This document shows positions 23,832 to 32,019 of a DNA stretch of 32,638 bases, one piece after another. The stretch is taken from assembly GCA_964396555.1 (NCBI GenBank), contig CAYNFX010000011.1, positions 1 to 32,638 on the forward strand, given 5' to 3'. The stretch is from Geofilum sp964396555. Lineage in GTDB: Bacteria > Bacteroidota > Bacteroidia > Bacteroidales > Marinilabiliaceae. Positions within the stretch are counted from its first letter, which is position 1. Every line of letters starts with the position of its first letter. The position numbers and the translations under genes were made by a program. Under the pieces are notes generated by a model, which worked only from the letters and a program-made list of their open reading frames with translations, was not told where the DNA came from and made no database searches.

Positions 23832-26288
23832 CTACTCCCTGTAGTACACTCGTTTTACACGTCGGTTAATACCTGTAAGCACTTCGTAAGGAATAGTATT
23901 TAGGGCATCTGCAACATCCATAACTGTGGGAGAATCTCCAAAGACGATAACTTCATCACCTTCCTTTACCTTAATATCGGACACATCGACCATACAACTG
24001 TCCATACAGATACTTCCAACTATTGGAACTAAGGCATTTCCTATTCTTACCTTACCCTTGCCGTTACTAAGTCCTCTGTTTAGTCCGTCTGCATAACCTA
24101 TAGGCAGTATTGCTATCCGGCCTCCTTCCCTTACGCTGCCCTTGCGTCCATATCCAATAGTACCTCCCTTTTCAACTTCTTTTATCTGGGAAACATAGGT
24201 TTTCAAGGTAAGCACATTCTGTAGTTCGGACTCGCCGATTGAACTGAAACCATACAATCCAATACCAAGCCTAACCATTTCAAACTGATAGTCGGGAAAT
24301 CGTTCTACCCCGGCTGAGTTTAATATGTGTCTTATAAAACCATAGCCCAGGCCATTTTCTATTTCCTTGCAGAAAAAATCAAAAAGCCTGAGCTGTCCAA
24401 GAGTAAACTCATCATGCCTCTCCTCATCACTTCCCGCCAGATGCGAAAATACTGACTTAACCTTAAGCAAGGGCATCTTTTTAAGCCAGCTAATAAGCTC
24501 TTCTGCATCACTTGCATAGAACCCAAGCCTGTGCATACCTGAGTCCAGCTTGATATGTATCGGATATGGCTCATTACCAAAAGCATTAACGGCTTCGTTG
24601 AAGGCTTCAAGAATTCTGCTACTGTACACTTCAGGTTCCAGACCATATTCAAGCATAAGCGCAAAACTCCTTGGCTCCGGATTCATAACGATAATCGGAG
24701 TATTGATACCAGCCTGACGTAGTTCGACTCCCTCATCAGCAAAAGCCACCCCCAAATAATCCACCCTACCTAGTTGCAAGGCAGATGATATCTCAATTAG
24801 TCCACTACCATAGCCAAAGGCCTTTACCATAGCAAGGGTTTTTACACCAGGCTTAAGTTTCCTCTTGAAAACCCTGAAGTTATTCCGAAGGGCATCAACA
24901 TTGACCTCCAGAACAGTACTGTGCAACTTAAGCTCAAGACGTTCAACTAGCCTTTCAAAGCGGAACTGACGTGCACCCTTTATCAGAACAACACAATCCT
25001 TAAAGCTGATACTTCCCAGGGACTCAAGCAGCTCATCGGTATTGGCAAAAAATAAAGAATTGTCGGGGAAGAACCCTGCAAAACGTGACAGTTTGCTTCC
25101 CACTCCAATAAACATGTCTATATTCTTCTTCCTGATAATCTCAGCCACACGAGGATAAAGCAGATTGTCTTCAATACCTGTCTGAAACATATCAGAAAGA
25201 ATTAATGTTCTGCCTTTATGCCTTCCGTTTTGATGTTGTTCAAGTACACTGAGTGCCAGTTCCAAAGAATTTATATCCGAATTGTAGGAATCATTAATAA
25301 TCAGAGAGCCATTGATTCCGTCTTTCTGTTCCATGCGCATAGCCACCGGCTGAAGAGCCTTAACCTCACGTCTGATCTCCTCGTCATTGCAACCAAAGTA
25401 AAGCATCACAAGAACAACAGGCAACAGGTTTTCTACTGATATCCTGTCCCTGAATGGTATCTCAAGACTTATATGTCGTTCCTTCCAGCTTAGCTCGATA
25501 AGCTTTTCCCGCTCAGATCTGTCAACCACAAGTCTGAGATCAGCTCCCTCTCCCCTTCCCCATGTCAATAACTCTACTCCAGACAGGTAATCCCGGCTCC
25601 TCTCTATTACCTCCCTGTCATCACATCCAATAAACACGGTTTTACAACGAGTAAATAGTTTAAGCTTTTCGTCCAGCTTCTGCAAACGTGATTCGAAATG
25701 TTCCTGATGTGCAGCGCCAATATTCGTCAATATCCCAAAAGAAGGACGGATAATGCTCTCTAGCCTTTCCATCTCACCCACCTGGCTTATTCCAGCCTCA
25801 AAAACAGCAAAACTTGTATTCTCTTTCAGTTGTAAAACACTCACAGGAACTCCGATCTGACTATTATAGCTGCGCGGTGACCTGCAAATGGTTTCCCTGA
25901 AAGATAAGGCCTGTCCAATCCAATCCTTAACGATAGTCTTGCCGTTGCTTCCGGTAATTGCGATTACAGGAATTGAAAATTTCTGCCTGTGCAAGCTGGC
26001 AATCTTCTGTAAAGCCTTATGTGTATCAGCAACGAAAACAAAAGAAGCATCGCTATAATTGTCTGGCACCTGCCAGTTATCAGACACTACAAAGCATCGC
26101 ACACCCTTTTCATATGCAGCAGGAATATACCTGTGTCCATCCCTTGTCTCTGTTCTTATTGCAAAGAATACGGCACCCTCAGGATCTACAATAAGACGGG
26201 TATCAAATACAGGCCTCCTTACCTGGACATCCGTGCTTATCTCAGCCCTTGCATTGAGCATGGACGCTATATCGCTGAATAAATACAT
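23832..26288 (-). CDS. Bifunctional MurF ligase / alanine racemase
   Basis: This 818-residue fusion joins UDP-MurNAc-tripeptide:D-Ala-D-Ala ligase (MurF, residues 1 to about 450) with a PLP-dependent alanine racemase (about 455-818), so one protein makes D-Ala and attaches D-Ala-D-Ala to the peptidoglycan precursor. MurF motifs are ITGSNGKT (111-118), FGILTNIGAAHQEHF and INDSYNSD. Racemase motifs are MVKAFGYGSG with PLP Lys489 and TIGYGRKG with catalytic Tyr713, plus HIKLDSGMHRLGF. The MurF Mg-binding and carbamylated-Lys region reads GISQVGEMERL. Such fusions are normal in Bacteroidota. It follows tdk by 14 bases, forming an operon, and converges with the Crp/Fnr gene. Confidence 0.96.
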   Translation of the reverse strand: MYLFSDIASMLNARAEISTDVQVRRPVFDTRLIVDPEGAVFFAIRTETRDGHRYIPAAYEKGVRCFVVSDNWQVPDNYSDASFVFVADTHKALQKIASLHRQKFSIPVIAITGSNGKTIVKDWIGQALSFRETICRSPRSYNSQIGVPVSVLQLKENTSFAVFEAGISQVGEMERLESIIRPSFGILTNIGAAHQEHFESRLQKLDEKLKLFTRCKTVFIGCDDREVIERSRDYLSGVELLTWGRGEGADLRLVVDRSEREKLIELSWKERHISLEIPFRDRISVENLLPVVLVMLYFGCNDEEIRREVKALQPVAMRMEQKDGINGSLIINDSYNSDINSLELALSVLEQHQNGRHKGRTLILSDMFQTGIEDNLLYPRVAEIIRKKNIDMFIGVGSKLSRFAGFFPDNSLFFANTDELLESLGSISFKDCVVLIKGARQFRFERLVERLELKLHSTVLEVNVDALRNNFRVFKRKLKPGVKTLAMVKAFGYGSGLIEISSALQLGRVDYLGVAFADEGVELRQAGINTPIIVMNPEPRSFALMLEYGLEPEVYSSRILEAFNEAVNAFGNEPYPIHIKLDSGMHRLGFYASDAEELISWLKKMPLLKVKSVFSHLAGSDEERHDEFTLGQLRLFDFFCKEIENGLGYGFIRHILNSAGVERFPDYQFEMVRLGIGLYGFSSIGESELQNVLTLKTYVSQIKEVEKGGTIGYGRKGSVREGGRIAILPIGYADGLNRGLSNGKGKVRIGNALVPIVGSICMDSCMVDVSDIKVKEGDEVIVFGDSPTVMDVADALNTIPYEVLTGINRRVKRVYYRE

Positions 26289-26302
26289 TGGCCTAACATT
26301 TT

Positions 26303-26890
26303 TTATTTGGATTCACTAGCCCGCAGCTGATCATAACATGACCTGCATACTGCCTGGTAGGTATCACCTGCACCAAGTTCAACAAGTCTGGTGCCCCCGC
26401 TACGACGATATGAGAAATTGGCAAGATCACCGCACATCACACATATTGCGTGTACCTTTGACACATATTCAGCACTGGCCATCAAAGAAGGTACAGGACC
26501 AAAGGGTTTACCTGTATAGTCCATATCCAGTCCGGCCACAATCACCCTTACTCCCTGTGAGGCAAGAGTAGTGCACACATCTACAAGTCCGCTATCGAAA
26601 AATTGCGCTTCGTCAATTCCTACCACATCAGTATCTGAGCTAAGTAACAGAATATTTCCCGAACTCTCGACAGGGGTGCAACGAATGGCATTTGAGTCAT
26701 GAGAGACCACCTCTGTCTCACTGTATCGTCTGTCAATAATAGGTTTGAAAATCTCGACTTTCTGTTGGGCTATACGTGCCCTCCTAAGTCGCCTCATCAA
26801 CTCTTCGGTTTTACCCGAAAACATTGATCCTGCAATTACCTCAATCCAGCCGCGACTGCGACTCCTGTCCGATCTTTGTTCAAGAAACAT
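26303..26890 (-). CDS. tdk: Thymidine kinase (type II)
   Basis: Tdk phosphorylates thymidine for salvage in the cytoplasm. The 195-residue protein has the P-loop GSMFSGKT (residues 21-28), the Walker B-like VVGIDEAQFFD, the lasso region PLP-type segment FGPVPSLMASAEYVSKVHAICVMCG and zinc-binding Cys pairs CVMC and CRSC near the C-terminus. Length is normal. A basic N-terminal extension (EQRSDRSRSRG) precedes the conserved WIEVIAGSMFSGKT. murF-alr starts 14 bases after its stop. The likely promoter includes the minus half of the palindrome at 26954-26969. Confidence 0.97.
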   Translation of the reverse strand: MFLEQRSDRSRSRGWIEVIAGSMFSGKTEELMRRLRRARIAQQKVEIFKPIIDRRYSETEVVSHDSNAIRCTPVESSGNILLLSSDTDVVGIDEAQFFDSGLVDVCTTLASQGVRVIVAGLDMDYTGKPFGPVPSLMASAEYVSKVHAICVMCGDLANFSYRRSGGTRLVELGAGDTYQAVCRSCYDQLRASESK

Positions 26891-26931
26891 TGTATACCAG
26901 ATAGTAATGGCTCAAAAAAAAGCCGAGTAAA

Positions 26932-26969
26932 TTGATTCTTGGGTTTCTATCACTACATTTGCAAATGTA
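26932..26969. promoter_or_regulatory. Divergent promoter region with palindromic -7 elements
   Basis: TACATTTG (26954-26961) is a TAnnTTTG -7 element on the plus strand with TTG at 26932-26934, 19 bases upstream. Its exact inverse CAAATGTA follows at once (26962-26969), giving a -7 element for the minus strand (tdk) and a perfect 16-bp palindrome. The minus side lacks a good -33 TTG. Confidence 0.65.
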
Positions 26970-26995
26970 AAGAAAAAAGATTGTAAACGGTTACC

Positions 26996-27745
26996 ATGGA
27001 AAGGGAAGCATTACTCAGCATTATTCTTCAGGACATCAAGGAACTGGAGACCCTTGTCGAAACCTTCAAGGGGAAAAATGACATCCAGCAAGTGTATATC
27101 AACCTAGCCCTTAGCAAGGCTGAGGGAATAATAAAAGAAATAGACCTCCTTGCCAGGTTTAATGAAACTGTTCTGGTTGTCCCTAAGAATGAGGAGAAAA
27201 TCCCCAATATTGAGGATGTTACGGACAAAACTCCTCCCCTTGTAGCACCCCCGGTTGCCCCAGCTCAGGAAAAAATCATCGAAAAAGTTGATGCCCCCCT
27301 TGAAATCATAGAGGATATTCCTGAACCTCAAGACATAATGCCCGAAACTCCGAAGCTAGCACCTCAGATTGAAGCTCAGATTGAACCGGCTCCAAATGCA
27401 AAGCCGGAGAGCGATTCCAAAGGAAAGACGGTTCTTGGAGAAACCCTGGGCAAGGAAAAGAAGGCCATAAATGACTTGCTAAGTAAGCCCGAAAGTTCGG
27501 AAACCAAGGTACAGGCGCCCGTCTACGATCTTAAGAAAGCTATTGGCATCAACGACAGATTCCTGTTTATTCGCGAGCTTTTCGACGGAGATGCCCAGCT
27601 CTTCAACGACAGCATAGAAAAGATCAATACTTTTAACAGTTTTGAAGAAGCAAAAGCCTTTATAACCACCAACTTCAATTGGAAAGAAGGCAGTGAGGCA
27701 GAGAGTCATTTTATACACCTGTTGAAACGAAGATTCACCAGATGA
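26996..27745 (+). CDS. Uncharacterised Bacteroidota protein with conserved C-terminal domain
   Basis: The 249-residue protein has no signal peptide. It has a helical N-terminus (residues 1-60; LLSIILQDIKELETLVETF), a long disordered Pro/Glu/Ile-rich linker (about 65-145; APPVAPAQ, IPEPQ) and a C-terminal domain of about 70 residues (DLKKAIGINDRFLFIRELFDGDAQLFNDSIEKINTFNSFEEAKAFI...). I recall similar C-terminal domains in hypothetical proteins of many Bacteroidota, but no function. Its last 4 bases overlap the start of rsmI (ATGA), so translation is coupled. This suggests a cytosolic role possibly linked to translation, but that is inference. It has its own well-formed promoter. Confidence 0.82.
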   Translation: MEREALLSIILQDIKELETLVETFKGKNDIQQVYINLALSKAEGIIKEIDLLARFNETVLVVPKNEEKIPNIEDVTDKTPPLVAPPVAPAQEKIIEKVDAPLEIIEDIPEPQDIMPETPKLAPQIEAQIEPAPNAKPESDSKGKTVLGETLGKEKKAINDLLSKPESSETKVQAPVYDLKKAIGINDRFLFIRELFDGDAQLFNDSIEKINTFNSFEEAKAFITTNFNWKEGSEAESHFIHLLKRRFTR

Positions 27746-28440
27746 GCAGACAGACAGTATCAGCAGGAAAACTATATGTAGTGCCCACTCCTATCGGCAA
27801 TCTGGAAGATATTACCCTCAGGGCACTGAGGATCCTACGTGAGGTTGACTTCATCCTTGCAGAGGACACACGCACCACGGGAATCCTGCTCAAGCACTAT
27901 GAAATAAATACTAGAATCATATCTCACCACAAGTTTAACGAACATCACACAGTTAGCAACGTAACTCGTCGAATAGAGGCAGGAGAAAGTGCAGCACTTG
28001 TGTCAGATGCAGGCACACCGGGAATTTCTGATCCTGGCTATCTACTTGTAAAACATTGTGTTGACGCAGGCATAGAAATAGAATGTCTGCCGGGCCCTTC
28101 AGCCCTTATTCCTGCTGTGGTAGCAGCAGGATTACCCAACGACCGCTTTTGCTTCGAGGGTTTTATCCCCCAGAAAAAAGGCCGTCAAAAAAAATTTTTG
28201 TCACTTGCAGAGGAAAGCCGTACCATGGTATTTTATGAATCTCCGCACCGTCTTGTCAAAACCCTTCAGCAGTGCGCCGAATACTTCGGCGAAGACCGCA
28301 GGGCTGCAGTTTGTCGTGAACTATCTAAGGTACACGAAGAAATCAGGCGAGGAACGGTTGCTGAACTTCTGGCATGGTACTTGGGAAATGACCCCAGAGG
28401 AGAAATTGTTCTGGTAGTTGAAGGCAAAAAGGAATCGTAA
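27742..28440 (+). CDS. rsmI: 16S rRNA (cytidine-1402 2'-O)-methyltransferase RsmI
   Basis: RsmI uses SAM to methylate the ribose of C1402 in the ribosomal decoding centre. The 232-residue protein has the tetrapyrrole-methylase-type fold with LYVVPTPIGNLEDITLRAL (about residues 11-29), FILAEDTRTTGILLKHYEI, VSDAGTPGISDPG (SAM site), LPGPSALIPAVVAAGLPNDRFCFEGF and MVFYESPHRL, and a final C-terminal ELSKVHEEIRRGTVAELL. Length is slightly short, matching versions without the extra C-terminal domain. It overlaps the preceding hypothetical by 4 bases. Confidence 0.96.
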   Translation: MSRQTVSAGKLYVVPTPIGNLEDITLRALRILREVDFILAEDTRTTGILLKHYEINTRIISHHKFNEHHTVSNVTRRIEAGESAALVSDAGTPGISDPGYLLVKHCVDAGIEIECLPGPSALIPAVVAAGLPNDRFCFEGFIPQKKGRQKKFLSLAEESRTMVFYESPHRLVKTLQQCAEYFGEDRRAAVCRELSKVHEEIRRGTVAELLAWYLGNDPRGEIVLVVEGKKES

Positions 28441-28515
28441 AGCTGACTCCCCCTCCTCACAAATCAATTTTGTTTCAAAAATAATTGGTGCAAGTCTGAC
28501 TAAAATTTTACAACC

Positions 28516-29391
28516 ATGAAAAAATCAGCATTATTACTGTTACTGTTGCCAATGTTTATGTGGCAATGTACTCCGGGTCCCTCAAAGACTGAGCTGCTCC
28601 GCGAAAAAGATTCTCTTTTGCTGGCTACTGCCGAAAAGGAAATAATGATCAACCGCTTTATCGAGAACCTTGGTGAAATCGAAGAGAACCTAAGGATTAT
28701 CAAGGAAAAAGAAAATATCATCTCTATCCAGGCTGAGCAAGGTGATGTTAAAGGTCATGCAGGCGAACAAATCAATCAGGATATCCAACTTATTTATGAG
28801 TTGATGCTCAAAAATAAGGAACGTATCCAGGAACTTGAAAAACAAGCTAAGTCAGCTGGTGCAAATAACACCAAACTGAATAAGCTCATCGCCAATATGG
28901 AACTGCAACTTAAGGAACAAGCTGAGCAAATCCTTGTACTGCAGGAACAACTTGCAGAACGTGATGTAATCATTGGCAACCTGTCTCAGGAACTTATTGG
29001 ACTAAGCTACTCAATGGATTCCCTTCATCAGGTTAGCGAAGCTACACGTGCCCAACTTAACCAAACTACTGATGAAAAGAATACAGCATGGTATGCTGTT
29101 GGTACTCGTTCAGAACTCAAAAGCAGAAGCATTATCACTCGTGACGGCTTCCTTTTCTTCGGTGACACAAAAGTATTGAAGCAAGATTTCGACAAACAAT
29201 ACTTTAACAAGGTGGATATTCGTACAGTATCTGAGTTCCCACTCTATGCAAGCAAAGTCAAGGTACTCACCTCTCATCCTGAAGGTTCATTTGAACTTGC
29301 TAACGGACAAGAAGGGACCCTTGTTCTTTATGTAAAAGATGCTGATGCATTCTGGAGCATTTCGAAATACTTGGTTGTTCAAACCAACTAA
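28516..29391 (+). CDS. Coiled-coil lipoprotein of unknown function
   Basis: MKKSALLLLLLPMFMWQC is a lipoprotein signal with Cys18. Residues of about 25-190 are almost wholly helical with heptad-like Leu/Ile/Glu/Lys spacing (KTELLREKDSLLL, IQELEKQAKS, LNKLIANMELQLKEQAEQILVLQEQLAERD), predicting a long coiled coil. A globular C-terminal domain of about 90 residues follows (WYAVGTRSELKSRSIITRDGFLFFGDTKVLKQDFDKQYF ... LVLYVKDADAFWSISKYLVV). The layout, a lipid anchor, periplasmic coiled coil and small beta-rich domain, suggests an envelope spacer or scaffold. I do not recognise a named family, though similar proteins occur in Bacteroidota. It lies 75 bases after rsmI and ends at a very strong terminator. 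Confidence 0.82.
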   Translation: MKKSALLLLLLPMFMWQCTPGPSKTELLREKDSLLLATAEKEIMINRFIENLGEIEENLRIIKEKENIISIQAEQGDVKGHAGEQINQDIQLIYELMLKNKERIQELEKQAKSAGANNTKLNKLIANMELQLKEQAEQILVLQEQLAERDVIIGNLSQELIGLSYSMDSLHQVSEATRAQLNQTTDEKNTAWYAVGTRSELKSRSIITRDGFLFFGDTKVLKQDFDKQYFNKVDIRTVSEFPLYASKVKVLTSHPEGSFELANGQEGTLVLYVKDADAFWSISKYLVVQTN

Positions 29392-29410
29392 GAGCAACTG
29401 ACTATCAAGG

Positions 29411-29450
29411 AAGCTGTCTCAAAACCGTGGTTTTGAGACAGCTTTTTTTT
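29411..29450 (+). terminator. Strong intrinsic terminator of the coiled-coil lipoprotein gene
   Basis: AAGCTGTCTCAAAACC (29411-29426) pairs perfectly with GGTTTTGAGACAGCTT (29429-29444), a 16-bp inverted repeat with a 2-base centre, followed by six T. It ends only 10 bases before the ATG of the next gene. Confidence 0.93.
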
Positions 29451-29460
29451 ATCTTGCAAC

Positions 29461-30153
29461 ATGAAAAAGTACAAACACCTGTTTTTCGACCTTGATCATA
29501 CACTGTGGGATTTTGCAACAAACGAAAGACTAACCCTCAACGAACTATACGACAAATACGAACTGCGTCTTTATTTCAAGAGCTTTAATGAGTTTTACGA
29601 GAAATATGTTCCGATTAATTCTGCCTTGTGGGAGAAATACAGAAACTGGGAAATAAGAAAGATTGATTTGAGTATAGGGCGTTTTCACCAGACCTTCCTA
29701 ACAGCAGGCCTTGACAATGTCGAAATGGCCGAAGAGTTTTCTAATGAGTTTGTAGCGACTAATTCCCAAAAGACCAATGTCACGCCCTTTGCATTCGATC
29801 TTCTTGAATATCTCAAGCCCCGCTATACAATGCACATCATAACCAATGGGTTTACCGAAAGCCAGAAGGTAAAACTGGAACGCAGCGGACTAAAGCCATT
29901 TTTTAAGAAGGTCTTTATTTCAGAGGAAATAGGTGTGCAGAAACCCAAGAAGGGATTCTTCGAATACGCACTTAAAAGTTGTAATGCCAAAAAGACTGAG
30001 AGTCTTGTCATTGGCGACAGTCTTGAAATAGATATCCTGGGCGCAAAAAATTTCGGGCTGGACCATGTCTATTACAACCCCTATTCAATTCCCCATGAAG
30101 AAAAGGTTTTCAAGGAAATTGCCTCTCTTCACGAATTGATAGGCTGGCTCTAA
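29461..30153 (+). CDS. HAD family hydrolase, YjjG-like nucleotidase
   Basis: The 230-residue cytosolic protein has the HAD motifs in order: FFDLDHTLWD (nucleophile Asp10, acid/base Asp12), HIITNGF (motif II Thr), K in GVQKPKKGFFEYAL (motif III) and VIGDSLEIDILGAKNFG (motif IV). The helical cap follows motif I. DLDHTLWDF with a long cap is typical of the YjjG/YfnB noncanonical-pyrimidine nucleotidase group, which cleanses modified dUMP/dTMP analogues; the precise substrate is not shown. The start codon lies 10 bases past the T-tract of the preceding terminator, and TATCTTGC (29450-29457) may be its -7 element, which would make the mRNA nearly leaderless. Its stop codon overlaps the stop of dnaB on the other strand. 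Confidence 0.92.
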   Translation: MKKYKHLFFDLDHTLWDFATNERLTLNELYDKYELRLYFKSFNEFYEKYVPINSALWEKYRNWEIRKIDLSIGRFHQTFLTAGLDNVEMAEEFSNEFVATNSQKTNVTPFAFDLLEYLKPRYTMHIITNGFTESQKVKLERSGLKPFFKKVFISEEIGVQKPKKGFFEYALKSCNAKKTESLVIGDSLEIDILGAKNFGLDHVYYNPYSIPHEEKVFKEIASLHELIGWL

Positions 30154-31700
30154 AAATCAGCGTCTCTTTCAAATCCTCTTCCAAGTCCGAAATCGCTTTT
30201 CATATCCACACCACGTTGGCCAGGCTTCTCAGCATGGCCTTCGTTCATCCTTGATCCAAGTGTCACAGGCTCTGAGAAATCATCCATCCCAAAACCTCCG
30301 TATCCTGAATCACTGTAGTCCTCAAAACGGATAACTTCCGGACGGAACCTAAGTCGGACATCACCTGTCGCACCATTACGGTGCTTAGCAACAATAATCT
30401 CAGCTACACCTATAAGGCTGTTACCCTGCTCATCCTCCGTGATCTTGTAATACTCAGGACGGTGGATAAACAAAACCATGTCGGCATCTTGCTCAATAGC
30501 TCCTGACTCACGAAGGTCAGACAATTGAGGACGTTTACCCTCACCGGTACGTGTCTCTACGGCACGACTCAACTGTGACAGAGCAATAATTGGGATATTT
30601 AGCTCCTTGGCCAAACCCTTGAGTGACCTTGAAATCATACTTACTTCTTCCTGCCTGTTGCCAGGACGCATACCGCTGGCATTCATAAGCTGCAGGTAGT
30701 CGATGATTATAGCCTTTATATCATACTGCTTTTTAAGACGTCTGGCTTTTGCTCTAAGTTCAAATACAGAAAGACCGGCAGTATCGTCAATAAACAGTGG
30801 GGCTTCAATAAGATCGGTAACTTTATTGTCGAGTTGTAGCCATTCTTGATCCGTCAGTTTACCGTTTTTGATCTTGTGGGCATCTAGTTCGGTCTCGGAA
30901 ACAATCAGACGATTAACAAGCTGCAGGTTGGACATCTCAAGCGAAAAGATTGCCACAGGCTGCTTGTACTTTACAACCATATTACGGGCCATAGAAAGAA
31001 CGAAGGCAGTCTTACCCATCGCAGGCCTAGCCGCAATAATCACCAAATCAGAATTCTGCCAACCTGAGGTGATCTTGTCCAGTTCGCTAAATCCACTAGC
31101 AATCCCACTAAGACCATCCTCACGTTTACTTGCAACCTTGATATGCTCAATAGCTTCCGAAATAACACCCTTTATTTGAATGGCATCTCTCTTCATGCTG
31201 CCCTGAGAAAGCATGAAAAGTGAGTTTTCTGCCTCTTCAAGCAAATCGTTTACGTCCTCCGACTCATCAAAGGCCTTGGTCTGGATAACACCTGAAATGC
31301 GGATCATCTCGCGCTGAAGATACTTCTGATAGATAATGCGTGAGTGATACTCAATATGTGCAGCAGATGCAACCCTTCCGGTAAGCTGGGTAATATAAAA
31401 GGCTCCTCCTACTATATCAAGCTTGCCCATACGGCGCAGCTCTTCTGTTACAGTCAGAATATCACTGGGCTGCTCGCGTGTGAAGAGATTGGTTATAGCT
31501 TCGAAAATAAGCTGGTGGGACTCCTTGTAAAAACAATCAGCATTCAAAATCTCAGATACGGTGACAAAAGCGTCCTTTTCAAGCAACATTGCACCCAATA
31601 CTGCCTCTTCAAGCTCCAGAGCCTGAGGTGGAACCTTCCCACCTGAAATATCCAAAGGAACCCCTTTATCAATACCCTTACCGTATCGATTATCCGCCAT
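30150..31700 (-). CDS. dnaB: Replicative DNA helicase DnaB
   Basis: DnaB is the hexameric helicase that unwinds DNA at the replication fork. The 516-residue protein has an N-terminal DnaG/DnaC-binding domain (about residues 25-130; PPQALELEEAVLGAMLL) and a RecA-like C-terminal domain with Walker A ARPAMGKT (224-231), MSMARN-type helix, Walker B IKAIIIDYLQLM, ALSQLSRAVE and RPQLSDLRESGAIEQDADMVLF. A Gly/Asp-rich tail of about 50 residues (YGGFGMDDFSEP...) follows the conserved domain. No intein is present. A GGGGAG 8 bases before the ATG (minus strand) is one of the few clear Shine-Dalgarno sites in the window. The stop overlaps the HAD gene. Confidence 0.97.
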   Translation of the reverse strand: MADNRYGKGIDKGVPLDISGGKVPPQALELEEAVLGAMLLEKDAFVTVSEILNADCFYKESHQLIFEAITNLFTREQPSDILTVTEELRRMGKLDIVGGAFYITQLTGRVASAAHIEYHSRIIYQKYLQREMIRISGVIQTKAFDESEDVNDLLEEAENSLFMLSQGSMKRDAIQIKGVISEAIEHIKVASKREDGLSGIASGFSELDKITSGWQNSDLVIIAARPAMGKTAFVLSMARNMVVKYKQPVAIFSLEMSNLQLVNRLIVSETELDAHKIKNGKLTDQEWLQLDNKVTDLIEAPLFIDDTAGLSVFELRAKARRLKKQYDIKAIIIDYLQLMNASGMRPGNRQEEVSMISRSLKGLAKELNIPIIALSQLSRAVETRTGEGKRPQLSDLRESGAIEQDADMVLFIHRPEYYKITEDEQGNSLIGVAEIIVAKHRNGATGDVRLRFRPEVIRFEDYSDSGYGGFGMDDFSEPVTLGSRMNEGHAEKPGQRGVDMKSDFGLGRGFERDADF

Positions 31701-32019
31701 TACTTATCTCCCCAATTATAAAGTGAAGTGCGGCAAGGATACCAAAATATGCCGCCCGTTTCGATTATATTATTTCACGTAAATATACGAATTCCGCTTC
31801 TCCAAAAATCATCAAAAGCATCAGGATGTAAAATACTATTGTTTTATAATCATTTATCAACAGACATATCAACAACCAGCCAGTTTTACAACATCTGTAT
31901 ATCAGTCATCTAACAACAAGAGATCGTTTTATTAACACCGAAGATACTAACCACTGTTGATAACTGTTCGGATTTCTCAATCCAAACAAAATAACTTACT
32001 TTGCACAAAAAGCTAAACC
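31701..32019. other. AT-rich divergent intergenic region with DnaA-box-like repeats
   Basis: These 319 bases between dnaB and ispE hold no convincing gene. Features are TTATCAACA (31854-31862), ATATCAACA (31866-31874, 12 bases on) and the inverted TGTTGATAA (31955-31963), each close to the DnaA box TTATNCACA. There is also a GCGGCA / TGCCGC inverted repeat (31730-31735 and 31750-31755) in the dnaB leader. For ispE a near -7 element TTACTTTG lies at 31996-32003; for dnaB the best is TATCCTTG on the minus strand. A 61-residue ORF here lacks any coding character. Confidence 0.6.

Noticed and set aside
31730..31755. GCGGCA/TGCCGC inverted repeat in the dnaB leader as an operator or riboswitch
   Set aside because: Six-base arms with a 14-base spacer are common by chance, and no other structure supports it.
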